Shown here in pieces: positions 37,916-47,467 of a DNA stretch of 64,000 bases (position 1 is its first letter; every line of letters starts with the position of its first letter). The DNA comes from Actinoalloteichus hymeniacidonis (GTDB lineage: Bacteria > Actinomycetota > Actinomycetes > Mycobacteriales > Pseudonocardiaceae). The position numbers were made by a program, and so were the translations under genes. The DNA is taken from the NCBI RefSeq assembly GCF_014203365.1, contig NZ_JACHIS010000001.1:6138001-6202000 (forward strand). Direction: 5' to 3'. Under the pieces are notes generated by a model that worked only from the letters and a program-made list of their open reading frames with translations, was not told where the DNA came from and made no database searches.

Positions 37916-39340
37916 GTGACTCGATCAGCTGCCCGATCCTCTCGCTCCGCCATCCTGATGGGGATCGGGCTGGTGATCGTCGGCCTCGCCGGGTTCGGTT
38001 TCCTCGCGATCGTCGGCAACACCATGCCGCCCGCCGAGACCGTCGCGCTCCAGTCGCTCTACATGATGGTCAGCATCATCGGTCCCGGCTTGTTCGTCTC
38101 GCTGGAACAGGAGACCAACCGCGTCGTCAGCAGCGGCATCGCCGCGACGGTGGATCCTCGGCCCGGCATCCGACGGGCGGTCCTGCTCGGAGCCTCGCTG
38201 GCAGGCCTGACCATCCTCGTCCTGCTCGCCGCGTCCCCGCTGCTGGTCGACCGGTTGTTCGGCGGCGACTTCATGCTGTTGTCGCTGACCCTGCTCTCGG
38301 TGGTCATGTCGGCCGCCATGTACCTCACCCGAGGGCTGCTCGGCGCGAGCCAGCAGTTCACCGGCTATGCCGCCACCCTCGGCGCGGAGGGCCTGTCCCG
38401 GCTGCTCGCCTGTATCGCGATCGTGCTGGTCGGCATCGGCGGCACCAGCATGTTCGGTTTGGCCTTCGTCGCGGGTGGCGGCTTCGCGGCGCTGGTGGCG
38501 TTGCCGTGGCTGCGCCGCGAGTTCGCCGCGCTTCCCCGCAAGGAGCACGGCCCGGCCGACTCGCAGACGGACCCGGCCGTGGCCCGGACCGAGGACTCGG
38601 GCGAGACGGCGACGGCCGAGCCCTCCGCAGCCGCCGAACCGGATACCGAGACCACCGGCACCGCGGCCGAGGTCATCGCCGGTCACACCCTCGGCCGGAT
38701 CGCCAAGGGCCTGGTCTTCCTCGGGGTGGCGACGCTGCTCGCGCAGCTGGTGGCCAACCTCGCCCCGCTGGTGGTCAACGGCAGACTCGTCGAGGACCGC
38801 GCGGCGGCCACCGCCTTCGGCTTCGCCTTCGTACTGACCAGGATCCCGCTGCTGCTGTTCAGCCCGATCCAGGCGATGTTGCTGCCGGTGCTCACCAAGG
38901 CCGCGGTGCACGGCGAGTACTCCGTCGTCCGCAAACGGGTCGGCATCATCCTCATCGCCGTGGCGGCCGTCGGTCTGCCCGGTGCGGCGGGCTCGGCGCT
39001 GCTCGGCCCGTGGATGGTCGTCACCTTCTTCGGCGCCGAGGCTCGGCCCGCCGCCGGGGTGATGGCCCTACTCGGCCTGTCCACCGTGCTGTTGATGCTG
39101 GCGCAGATCCTGCAACCCGCGTTGGTGGCGATGGGTATGCATCAGACCGTCTCCATCGCATGGGTGCTCGGCACGCTGCTTCTCATCGGAATGCTGGCGC
39201 TACCGGGCGACCCCATCTCCGCAGCCGTCATCGCACAGCTGGCAGGCCCGCTGGTCGTGGTGCTGATCACCGGCATAGCGTTGGCCCGCAGGCTCACGAC
39301 CCGCCGAGCCGACACGCCGAGCGTGCCTGCGGCGCAGTAA
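37916..39340 (+). CDS. polysaccharide flippase-like membrane protein (MOP superfamily)
   Basis: A 474-residue protein with about 12 membrane helices in two bundles (SAILMGIGLVIVGLAGFGFLAI first), joined by a hydrophilic, acidic, Ala/Glu/Thr-rich loop near residues 200-250. The arrangement fits Wzx/PST-type lipid-linked oligosaccharide flippases. With the neighbouring transferases it suggests that a second glycan is assembled inside and flipped out, separately from galactan export by Wzm/Wzt. GTG start, leaderless-type promoter. Confidence 0.72.
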   Translation: MTRSAARSSRSAILMGIGLVIVGLAGFGFLAIVGNTMPPAETVALQSLYMMVSIIGPGLFVSLEQETNRVVSSGIAATVDPRPGIRRAVLLGASLAGLTILVLLAASPLLVDRLFGGDFMLLSLTLLSVVMSAAMYLTRGLLGASQQFTGYAATLGAEGLSRLLACIAIVLVGIGGTSMFGLAFVAGGGFAALVALPWLRREFAALPRKEHGPADSQTDPAVARTEDSGETATAEPSAAAEPDTETTGTAAEVIAGHTLGRIAKGLVFLGVATLLAQLVANLAPLVVNGRLVEDRAAATAFGFAFVLTRIPLLLFSPIQAMLLPVLTKAAVHGEYSVVRKRVGIILIAVAAVGLPGAAGSALLGPWMVVTFFGAEARPAAGVMALLGLSTVLLMLAQILQPALVAMGMHQTVSIAWVLGTLLLIGMLALPGDPISAAVIAQLAGPLVVVLITGIALARRLTTRRADTPSVPAAQ

Positions 39341-39474
39341 ATCGGCGGCGGGGCGTCAAACGGCAACGGTCGCTTGGAGTAAACTCGGATCGCTTCGCGC
39401 TCCAGAGGCCTCCGCCTGATTGGCAGCCCGAGATTCCAGGCGCGACATCTTCTCCACAACCCGGGAGCTCTGGC

Positions 39475-40161
39475 ATGTCCGACTACGACGATGTCTGGCT
39501 GATCGTCCCTGTCTACAACGAAGCCCAAGTGATCCGCGAGGTCGTGCAGAATGCGCGACTGACCTTCCCGAATATCGTTTGCGTCGACGATGGCAGCCGA
39601 GATGCATCGGTTTCCGAAATCCGCCAGTCCGGGGCGCATCTGGTGCGTCATCCCGTGAATCTGGGTCAGGGTGCGTCGTTGCAGACGGGCATCGAATACG
39701 CCCGCACCCAGCCGGGCGCCAAATACTTCGTCACCTTCGACGCAGATGGTCAGCACCGGGTCGAGGACGTGGTGCGCATGATCGATCGACTGCGCAAGGA
39801 ACCGGTCGACATCCTGGTCGGCACCCGATTCCACGGCGACACCAGCCACATCCCGTGGATCAAGCGGTTGGTACTCAAGACCGTCGTCGCGCTCAGCCCG
39901 CGTACTCGGCGATTGAAGCTCACCGACGCCCACAACGGCCTGCGCGCATTCAACAAAACGGTGGCCGACGGACTCGACATCACCATCAACGGCATGGGCC
40001 ATGCCTCGGAGATCATCGCGATCATCGACCGCAAGAGCTGGCGGGTCGCCGAGGAGAAGGTGACCATCATCTACACCGAATACTCGATGGCCAAGGGCCA
40101 GTCCTTGATCAACGGGGTCAACATCCTGTTCGACAGCGCACTACGCGGCTCGAGGCGGTGA
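39475..40161 (+). CDS. dolichol-phosphate-mannose-synthase-like glycosyltransferase (GT2)
   Basis: A 228-residue GT2 enzyme. WLIVPVYNEAQVIREVVQNA, VCVDDGSRDAS, HPVNLGQGASLQTG and FVTFDADGQHRVED show the DPM1-like donor site; AHNGLRAFNK and MGHASEIIAII are typical of this branch. No membrane helix of its own. It should transfer a sugar from a nucleotide to polyprenyl phosphate. GGGAG precedes the ATG at 39475. Four bases separate it from the DUF2304 gene, its usual partner. Confidence 0.83.
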   Translation: MSDYDDVWLIVPVYNEAQVIREVVQNARLTFPNIVCVDDGSRDASVSEIRQSGAHLVRHPVNLGQGASLQTGIEYARTQPGAKYFVTFDADGQHRVEDVVRMIDRLRKEPVDILVGTRFHGDTSHIPWIKRLVLKTVVALSPRTRRLKLTDAHNGLRAFNKTVADGLDITINGMGHASEIIAIIDRKSWRVAEEKVTIIYTEYSMAKGQSLINGVNILFDSALRGSRR

Positions 40162-40165
40162 CCTG

Positions 40166-40582
40166 ATGCTCATTCAGATTCTGTTGATCAGCGCGGTACT
40201 CGTGCTGATGGTGTTCTTCCTGCGCAATCACGGCACCACCCGCACCGCCGCAGGCGTGAAGATCGGCTTCGTGCTGTTCATCCTCTTCGGCGTGCTCGCG
40301 GTGCTCCAGCCGGATGCGTTGACCAGCATCGCCGACGCGGTGGGTGTCGGTCGCGGAACCGACCTGCTGCTCTACGGCCTGGTCGTGGCCTTCGCCTTCG
40401 CCATGGTCAACACGTACCTGCGGTTCAAGGAGCTCGAACTCCGCCACGCCCGGCTCGCCAGGGCGATCGCGGTGCAGTCCGCCGAACCGCCCGCGCTGGA
40501 CGACAAGGTCCAGGAGCCGGGCGCCGGACAGGACGAGAACCAGGACAAGGACGAGGGCACGAACGTCCCGACGGCATCCTGA
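40166..40582 (+). CDS. DUF2304 small membrane protein
   Basis: A 138-residue protein with three membrane helices (MLIQILLISAVLVLMVFFL; IGFVLFILFGVLAVL; LLLYGLVVAFAFAMVNTYL) and a charged tail (YLRFKELELRHARLARAIA, then Asp/Glu-rich). DUF2304 proteins regularly sit next to DPM-like GT2 genes, as here with 4-base spacing; they are thought to anchor or assist the transferase, without direct proof. Confidence 0.85.
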   Translation: MLIQILLISAVLVLMVFFLRNHGTTRTAAGVKIGFVLFILFGVLAVLQPDALTSIADAVGVGRGTDLLLYGLVVAFAFAMVNTYLRFKELELRHARLARAIAVQSAEPPALDDKVQEPGAGQDENQDKDEGTNVPTAS

Positions 40583-40673
40583 TCGACCACGACGCCGATG
40601 GCTCGGCGGTACCGGGAGCGACCTAGTCGCCGCCCCGATATCCGCCGAGCATCACGCGGATGATCGAGTCTGC

Positions 40674-41669
<996 letters not shown>

Positions 41670-41763
41670 TTAAGAACGAGCCCGATCGCGTAGATCAAAC
41701 CGGGTGCCGTCCCCAACGATCCGCCCGCTTCGGGGCAGTGGGCGACAGCACCGCAGAGCGCTT

Positions 41764-42576
41764 TCAGAACCAGCGTTCGAGCACGTGAGCGACCCCGTCC
41801 TCCGCATTGCTGACCGTCACCTCGTCGGCGATGTCGCGCACCTCCGGATGCGCATTGCCCATCGCGACGCCATGCCCGACCCAGCGCAGCATCGGCAGGT
41901 CGTTGGGCATATCGCCGAAGGCGATGACCTCCGCCGCCGAGATACCCAGGTCCTCGGTGATCTCCGCCAACCCACTCGCCTTGCTGATCCCCGACGGCAT
42001 CACGTCGATCAGACCGAGATCGGTGGAATAGGCGACCTCGACCACGTCCCCGAGCATGGTCGTCACCGCCGCGGCCATCTCGTCGCTGCTCAGGGAGTCG
42101 TGTCGGGCCATCAATCGGACCGCGGGACGGCCGAGTATCTCGGCGATGGTCGCCGACTGGATGAGGCTCTCCGTGGACCAGGGATGGACGTAACCCGGGC
42201 CGCCGAGGAACTCGTCGTTCAGTCCTGTGCCGGTGGTCTTGATCCGTTCGACCGCCAGGGTGCAACCCGGCAGCAACCGCAACAATGCCTCGCCGACGTC
42301 GTTGAGCAACACCGCATCCAGGGTGTGCATGCTGCGGACCTGTTCGCTGCGGGTGTCGAAAACCACCGCACCGTTGATGCAGACGGCCAACCCGGGAGCA
42401 TCCAGCATCCTGCTGACCGGGATCACGAAGCGCGGGGCTCGCCCGGTCGCGAGGATGAAGGGCACGTCGGCGGCCTGCAGTCGGTGGACCACGGCTGCGG
42501 TTCTCGGGCGGATCTGCTCCAGCGGATCGAGCAGGGTGCCATCGATATCGGAGGCTACGAGTCTCGGGATACTCAC
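41764..42576 (-). CDS. HAD-IIB (Cof-type) phosphatase
   Basis: A 270-residue haloacid-dehalogenase-family phosphatase. Motif I is LVASDIDGTLLDP (nucleophile and acid/base Asp), motif II FILATGRAPR, and motif IV AFGDMPNDLPMLRWVG. The C2B cap lies between. Members hydrolyse sugar phosphates or nucleotide cofactors; the substrate is not evident. It corresponds in position to Rv3813c, near the mycobacterial galactan genes. GTG start. Confidence 0.87.
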   Translation of the reverse strand: MSIPRLVASDIDGTLLDPLEQIRPRTAAVVHRLQAADVPFILATGRAPRFVIPVSRMLDAPGLAVCINGAVVFDTRSEQVRSMHTLDAVLLNDVGEALLRLLPGCTLAVERIKTTGTGLNDEFLGGPGYVHPWSTESLIQSATIAEILGRPAVRLMARHDSLSSDEMAAAVTTMLGDVVEVAYSTDLGLIDVMPSGISKASGLAEITEDLGISAAEVIAFGDMPNDLPMLRWVGHGVAMGNAHPEVRDIADEVTVSNAEDGVAHVLERWF

Positions 42577-42798
42577 TGGGCCATCGTGCCTCGGATGGGT
42601 CTGATCAGGAACGCAACGCCGCAGACCGGTCGCGCCGTTGCACCCGGTCGTCGCGGGCGGCGGTGCCTGTGCCCCGGTCCAGCGTGTCCCGGCGGGGCGC
42701 CCCGACAGTCGTGAACCAGCTCTGCGGGGGTCGATGCGACGGCGAGCAGGCGAGGTGCGCCGCAGAGCGGCAATCGCCCCGTCCTGGCTCGCTCGATG

Positions 42799-42930
42799 TC
42801 ACTCTTCGTTGCTCACGAGTTCGATGCTGATGGTCGGCGCGGAGTCGACCAGGTTGAGCACTACGAACGCGAATGCCGCTACCACGGCGAACACGAAGGC
42901 TGCGAACATGGCGGTCAGTCGAAGCGCCAT
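42799..42930 (-). CDS. 43-residue single-pass membrane peptide
   Basis: A short frame with a strong ribosome site (GGGGAGG, 10 bases before the ATG at 42930) encodes MALRLTAMFAAFVFAVVAAF, continuing AFVVLNLVDSAPTISIELVS and ending NEE. It has one membrane helix of about 22 residues and a short polar tail. It sits in an otherwise empty gap between the HAD gene and the LLM gene. No family is recognised. The ribosome site and the uniform hydrophobic stretch argue for a real gene; the length alone could arise by chance. Confidence 0.5.
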   Translation of the reverse strand: MALRLTAMFAAFVFAVVAAFAFVVLNLVDSAPTISIELVSNEE

Positions 42931-43168
42931 TGCGCTGTACCTCCCCAATGGACATCGGCTTGGTATCCGTTCGTTTCATCGTGGCGGCGGTCACTTTCGT
43001 TAGTCGGTCTCATCGACAACACCCGATCGGCCTAGTTTGGATCGAACCCCCACTGCTGGTCACGAGCGGGACAGCCAAACCGCACGCCCAGCTCCCTCCT
43101 TTGCTCTCATCAGGTGATCAAGCATCGGCGGTTTGCAACCAGAGTCGTGACCCGTAACGTGAGCCCGC

Positions 43169-44056
43169 GTGCGAATCGGCATCGTGATCCTTCCCGAGTA
43201 CCGCTGGTGGATCGCCGAACCGAAATGGCGGGCGGTCGAGACCTACGGCTTCGATCACGCATGGACCTACGACCACCTCGGGTGGCGGTCCCTGGTCGAC
43301 GAGCCGTGGTTCGGTGCCATCCCCACCCTCACCGCGGCGGCAATGGTCACCTCCCGGATTCGACTCGGCACCCTGGTGGCCTCTCCGAACTTCCGCCATC
43401 CCGTGCCGTTCGCCAGGGAGGTCACCGCGCTCGACGACGTCTCCGACGGCAGGCTCCAACTCGGCATCGGCGCGGGCGGCACCGGCTTCGATCTCTCGGT
43501 CCTCGGTTCGGGTCAGCAGGCGCCGCAAGACCGGGCCCACCGATTCGAGGAGTTCGTCGAGTTACTCGACGCGTTACTCACCAAGGAGAAGACGACCTGG
43601 CAGGGCGAGCACTTCCACGCCGTCGAAGCGCGCAGCACGCCCGGCTGTGTTCAACAGCCGAGGGTTCCGTTCCTCATCGCTGCCAACGCACCGAGCTCGC
43701 TGGCACTGGCGGCCCGCTTCGGACAGGGCTGGCTGACCAACGGCGATCGGACCGAGAGCCGCACGGACTGGTGGCGATCGGTCGAGGTGCTCGCCCGGCG
43801 GATGAACGAGACGCTGGATGCGACCGGGCGTCGGCAGGACAGCATCGACCGCTATCTGAGCGTGGACTCGGCGACCAGCTATTCGATGGGCAGCGTGGAG
43901 CAGTTCCGCGATGTGATCGGCCGGGCCGCCGAGCTCGGTTTCACCGACGTGGTGGCGCACTGGCCCCGCTCCGACGGTGTGTACGCGGGCAATGAGTCGG
44001 TTCTCGAACAGGTGGCGATCGAGGTGCTGCCCGCCCGGCATTCGAACAGCTGGTGA
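43169..44056 (+). CDS. LLM class flavin-dependent oxidoreductase
   Basis: A 295-residue luciferase-like (F420 or FMN) monooxygenase/dehydrogenase. The TIM-barrel pattern MRIGIVILPEYRWW, GFDHAWTYDHLGW, RIRLGTLVASPNFRHPVP and DDVSDGRLQLGIGAGG is typical; the last motif contacts the cofactor phosphate. In actinobacteria many such enzymes use F420. Substrate unknown. GTG start; TAACGT lies 8 bases upstream. It converges with the XRE-cupin gene, 6 bases apart. Confidence 0.87.
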   Translation: MRIGIVILPEYRWWIAEPKWRAVETYGFDHAWTYDHLGWRSLVDEPWFGAIPTLTAAAMVTSRIRLGTLVASPNFRHPVPFAREVTALDDVSDGRLQLGIGAGGTGFDLSVLGSGQQAPQDRAHRFEEFVELLDALLTKEKTTWQGEHFHAVEARSTPGCVQQPRVPFLIAANAPSSLALAARFGQGWLTNGDRTESRTDWWRSVEVLARRMNETLDATGRRQDSIDRYLSVDSATSYSMGSVEQFRDVIGRAAELGFTDVVAHWPRSDGVYAGNESVLEQVAIEVLPARHSNSW

Positions 44057-44062
44057 GGCGCC

Positions 44063-44632
44063 TCAGCGCGGCAGGGTGTGACCGATGGCCAGGAAATCAG
44101 CCGGTTGCCCGTGCTGCGCCTGTAGGCGGTGCGGCACGCGGGAGCTGAAGCTGACGCTGTCCCCCGGCGCCAGACTGATCGCGTCGGAGCCGAAATCGAT
44201 CAGCAGATCGCCGGTGAGCACGTAGATCCAGTCGTTGCCCTCGTGGATGAGCAGATCGGTGGACTCCTGCGAGGGCTGGAGCTGGTATCGAGTCGCGTAC
44301 ATCCCCGGCACCACCGATCTCGGGGTGAGCACCTGGGTGGACAGCCCACCCGCCGACACGGTCGGCACGCTGTCGCCGCGCATCACGACGGCCGCAGGCC
44401 CCGGCGGCTGGTCGGTGAGCAGTTCGGAGAGCGGCGCATCGAGTCCGGCGGCGAGCCGAGCGAGCATGTGCAGCGAAGGCAGCCGCTCGCCGTTCTCCAA
44501 CCGGGACAGATGCGGTTCGCTCAGGCCGCTGCGGGTCGCCAGTTGGGACCGACTGAGTCCTCGGCGTGTCCGCAGGGCACGCACTCGCTCGCCGAGACCG
44601 GCCAATGCCTGTTCCGACACGTCGACGGACAT
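44063..44632 (-). CDS. XRE-family regulator with C-terminal cupin
   Basis: A 189-residue regulator. The N-terminal helix-turn-helix is VRALRTRRGLSRSQLATRSG then LSEPHLSRLENGERLPS; the C-terminal cupin is LIHEGNDWIYVLTGDLLIDFG with SLAPGDSVSFSSRVPHRLQ. This layout is known for small-molecule-responsive repressors. The start at 44632 is supported by TAGCCT 7 bases upstream. A likely target is its own gene or the convergent LLM gene, but no operator was recognised. Confidence 0.87.
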   Translation of the reverse strand: MSVDVSEQALAGLGERVRALRTRRGLSRSQLATRSGLSEPHLSRLENGERLPSLHMLARLAAGLDAPLSELLTDQPPGPAAVVMRGDSVPTVSAGGLSTQVLTPRSVVPGMYATRYQLQPSQESTDLLIHEGNDWIYVLTGDLLIDFGSDAISLAPGDSVSFSSRVPHRLQAQHGQPADFLAIGHTLPR

Positions 44633-44639
44633 GCCCCGC

Positions 44640-44645
44640 AGGCTA
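44640..44645 (-). promoter_or_regulatory. -10 element of a leaderless promoter (XRE-cupin)
   Basis: TAGCCT, seven bases, then ATG at 44632. Confidence 0.4.
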
Positions 44646-44867
44646 CGGGACCGACCCTGGGTCGGCTCGGCGTCGAATGCGATCCCGCAGCGGCGGGTTT
44701 CAGCGCCGGACGGCACCCTGACCTGCGCTGATGACCGCGTTTTCGCCGAGCTGTGTCGCTGCTGGACCACCTGGGTAGGCCCCAGAAAGGGCGCTTTCCG
44801 CGAAGGCCCGCCCCGCATCTGACGGACGGTTCGAGCAACCGAGGAGACCCCACGGAGGAGACCGGGA

Positions 44868-45560
44868 ATGGCGACCAGGACGACCGCTCGAAGTTCCACC
44901 GACCGGAGACGAGCGACCCAGGACACCGACAGCAAGGCCGTCGTCGACAAGCTGCTCGCCGACTCCGGGCAGACCTACGCCGACGAGGCCGGGATTCGAC
45001 TCCGGGACAAGCCCGCGTCGCTGTACCAGCTCTTGGTGTTGGCGGTGTTGGCCTCCGCCCCGATCCGTTCGGCCACGGCGGTCGATGCGGCCCACGAACT
45101 CACCGAGAGCAAGATGGGCACGCCGCGCGCCATGCGGCAGGCGAGCCGCCGGGACCGCATCCAGGCACTGGGCCGGGCGCACTACGTCCGGTACGACGAG
45201 AGCACCGCCACCGCCCTGGGCCGAGGCGCCGATCTGCTGCTCGACCGGTACGGCGGTGACCTGCGTCGACTGCTCGACGCGGCCGATCACCAACCGGAAC
45301 GGGTCGCCGAGTTGCTTCGCGAGTTCCCCAGGTTGGGCCCGGTCGGAGCCGACGTGTTCTGCCGGGAGGCCCAACAGGTATGGCCCGACCTACAGCCCTA
45401 CTTCGACGACAAGACCCTCGCCGGGGCCAAGCGAGTCGGGCTTCCCGCCGACGCGGACCGGCTGGCCGCCCTGGTCGAGCCCGAGGACTACGCCCGACTG
45501 GCGGCGGCGTTGGTTCGCGCCGACCTGGAGCACCGGCGTTCGCGACGCTCGAAGTCGTGA
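44868..45560 (+). CDS. HhH-GPD/endonuclease III-like protein
   Basis: A 230-residue all-helical protein. LLVLAVLASAPIRSATAVDAA matches the first helices of the endonuclease III fold, and LLREFPRLGPVGADVFCREAQ is the helix-hairpin-helix with the Gly-Pro-Val-Gly turn. The four-Cys iron-sulfur loop is absent, and the catalytic Lys of Nth is not evident, so glycosylase activity is uncertain. GGAGGAGA precedes the ATG. DNA-repair function is inferred from fold only. Confidence 0.7.
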   Translation: MATRTTARSSTDRRRATQDTDSKAVVDKLLADSGQTYADEAGIRLRDKPASLYQLLVLAVLASAPIRSATAVDAAHELTESKMGTPRAMRQASRRDRIQALGRAHYVRYDESTATALGRGADLLLDRYGGDLRRLLDAADHQPERVAELLREFPRLGPVGADVFCREAQQVWPDLQPYFDDKTLAGAKRVGLPADADRLAALVEPEDYARLAAALVRADLEHRRSRRSKS

Positions 45561-45595
45561 CCACGCCGAGCGGGTGAGAAAGGCCTGCAACGAAG

Positions 45596-45640
45596 AAGAC
45601 CCGCCCTGCCGTGGACGAGCCGACGGCGCGGGCGGGTCTT
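45596..45640. terminator. bidirectional terminator between convergent genes
   Basis: AAGACCCGCC (45596-45605) pairs with GGCGGGTCTT (45631-45640), followed by GTTCT. It ends the HhH gene and the DUF350 gene, which converge here. Confidence 0.75.
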
Positions 45641-45652
45641 GTTCTGGTCGAA

Positions 45653-46123
45653 CTAGGCGACGGCGACCGCCACCACGAGACCGAGGCCGAGATGCGCGGC
45701 CCCGACCACGAAGCTCGCGGGAGTCAGCTCGTCGGCATGGATCAGCTGGCCGATCTGGATCCCGGCCGCCCACTCCAGGACTCGCACCGCGAGCACCTGG
45801 GCGACGATTCCCACCAGACCGAAGACCATCGCGGCGAGCAGTCCCTCGATCAGGCCGCCACCGGCGTTGAAGATCGCGACCACCACGATGAAGGCCATGC
45901 TGAACAAGCCGGAGGCCGTCAGGACCACGGCGTTGGGCTTACCGGCTCGCACCAGTTCGTTGAGCTTGCCCGGGGTCGTCAGGTCGATTGCGTAGAAGCC
46001 CACCAGCATCAGCAACAGACCGAGGATGGCGTAAAGCGCGATGGCGCCGACGCCCCCGCCGAGAAAGCCGAGAAAACCCTCCGACAGCGCAAGGGTCGTC
46101 TGGGCGACGGACATGGTGACCAC
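45653..46123 (-). CDS. DUF350 family membrane protein
   Basis: A 156-residue protein with four membrane helices (GGGVGAIALYAILGLLLMLVGFYAI; NAVVLTASGLFSMAFIVVVAIF; GGGLIEGLLAAMVFGLVGIVAQVLAV; PASFVVGAAHLGLGLVVAVAVA), the two-times-two repeat of DUF350 (E. coli YjfL). DLTTPGKLNELVRAGKPNAVV is the conserved cytoplasmic loop. GAGGAGG lies 7 bases before the GTG at 46123, preferred over the ATG at 46114. It lies 177 bases downstream of the ATP-grasp gene on the same strand. Confidence 0.85.
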   Translation of the reverse strand: MVTMSVAQTTLALSEGFLGFLGGGVGAIALYAILGLLLMLVGFYAIDLTTPGKLNELVRAGKPNAVVLTASGLFSMAFIVVVAIFNAGGGLIEGLLAAMVFGLVGIVAQVLAVRVLEWAAGIQIGQLIHADELTPASFVVGAAHLGLGLVVAVAVA

Positions 46124-46299
46124 CGGGCTTACCTCCTCGGACCAACCGGTTGGTTCGTCATCGAGTGATGAAAGAACCGCCCATCGCGATTCCACTGGAT
46201 GCAATGAGTAGCAACGAACGGGCGGGGCCCACGATGGCTTGTTCGCCCGATTTGTCGCGCACTACGGAGTCGATCGTCGCATCACCGCAGCGTTCCGGC

Positions 46300-47463
46300 T
46301 CAGCCGGGGATGCGGTGCGGGATGAACGACGCGCCGTCATCGGTCACGAGCCCGACGGTCTCGCGGATGCCGAGTCCGGCCGCCTGGTCGCCGACGACCC
46401 ATGCTCCTAAGGCGGGCCGCATGCCGTCGAACTCCGGAAGCGGCGCGAAGAGTTGGTAGACGAAGCCCTCCTCGCCGTACACGCCGCCGGTCTCCTGCTC
46501 GATGCCGGGAGCGACGATCTTGATGTTCGCGCCCTCCCGTCCGAGGCGGGGCTTACGCACGTATTCGGTGAGGAAACCCGGCTCGTCGAGGAAGGCGGGC
46601 AGCAGGTTCGGGTGGCCCGGGTACATCTCCCAGAGCACGGCGAGCAAGGCCTTGTTGGACAGCAGCATCTTCCACAGCGGTTCCACCCACAGCGTCTCCG
46701 GCAGCGAGCTCATCGCGTGCTTGCCGAAGACGTCGTCCACCACCCATTCCCACGGGTAGAGCTTGCAGATGGTGGACATCGGGGCTTCCTCGAGATCGAC
46801 GAAGCGCTCCAGCAGGGTGTCCCAGCCGAGGTCCTCGATGGCCAGTCCGATGGTGTTGAGGCCGGCTTCGGCAGCGGTCTCCTGCAGGTAGGCGGCGGTG
46901 ACGTGGTCCTCACCGCTGGTGTCGCCGGAGGACCAGCTGAAGTGCACCTCGTTGGAGGGCAGCGTCTCGGTGATCTCGCCCCACCGCTCGACCAGCTTCT
47001 CGTGGATCGAGTTCCACTGGTCGTCGCCCTCATGTGTGTCGGTGAGCCAATGCCACTGGACCACGGCGGCCTCCAGAAGGGAGGTCGGGGTGTCGGCGTT
47101 GTACTCGAGCATCTTCGCGGGCCCGTTGCCGTCGTAGCGAAGATCGAAACGGCCGTAGAGGTGCGGGTCGCGCCGCCGCCATGATTCGACGACGGCGGGC
47201 CAGGCCTCCTCGGAGATACCGAAATCCCGGTATCGATCCGTCAGCACCGCGTTGTCGACGGCCTCCAGGCACATCGAGTGCAGCAGCTCGACGTCGGCCT
47301 CCATCGACAGCACCTCGTCGAGGCTGAAGACGTAGTGAACGGACTCGTCCCAGTACGGCCTCGGAGCGCCGCCGACGCCCCGAGAGGGCGTGCCGAAAAC
47401 CAGGCCCTGTTCGGCCGTGCGTTCCCGCCAGTCGGGCCGTGGCGTCGAGGTCTCGCGGTGCAC
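46300..47463 (-). CDS. glutathionylspermidine synthase-like ATP-grasp ligase
   Basis: A 387-residue protein equivalent to the C-terminal ligase domain of glutathionylspermidine synthase and to E. coli YgiC/YjfC. GRFDLRYDGNGPAKMLEYNADTPTS in outline (near residues 100-125) is the substrate region, HFSWSSGDTSGEDHVTAAYL, ICKLYPWEWVVDDVFG, and KPRLGREGANIKIV (ATP-grasp lysine/metal region) are conserved. The amidase domain is absent. It likely forms an amide bond between a peptide or amino acid and an amine, substrates unknown. GTG at 47463 is 4 bases after the stop of the upstream gene, with GGGGGGAGC; the frame is open much further up but overlaps that gene. Confidence 0.87.
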   Translation of the reverse strand: MHRETSTPRPDWRERTAEQGLVFGTPSRGVGGAPRPYWDESVHYVFSLDEVLSMEADVELLHSMCLEAVDNAVLTDRYRDFGISEEAWPAVVESWRRRDPHLYGRFDLRYDGNGPAKMLEYNADTPTSLLEAAVVQWHWLTDTHEGDDQWNSIHEKLVERWGEITETLPSNEVHFSWSSGDTSGEDHVTAAYLQETAAEAGLNTIGLAIEDLGWDTLLERFVDLEEAPMSTICKLYPWEWVVDDVFGKHAMSSLPETLWVEPLWKMLLSNKALLAVLWEMYPGHPNLLPAFLDEPGFLTEYVRKPRLGREGANIKIVAPGIEQETGGVYGEEGFVYQLFAPLPEFDGMRPALGAWVVGDQAAGLGIRETVGLVTDDGASFIPHRIPG

Positions 47464-47467
47464 CGTG

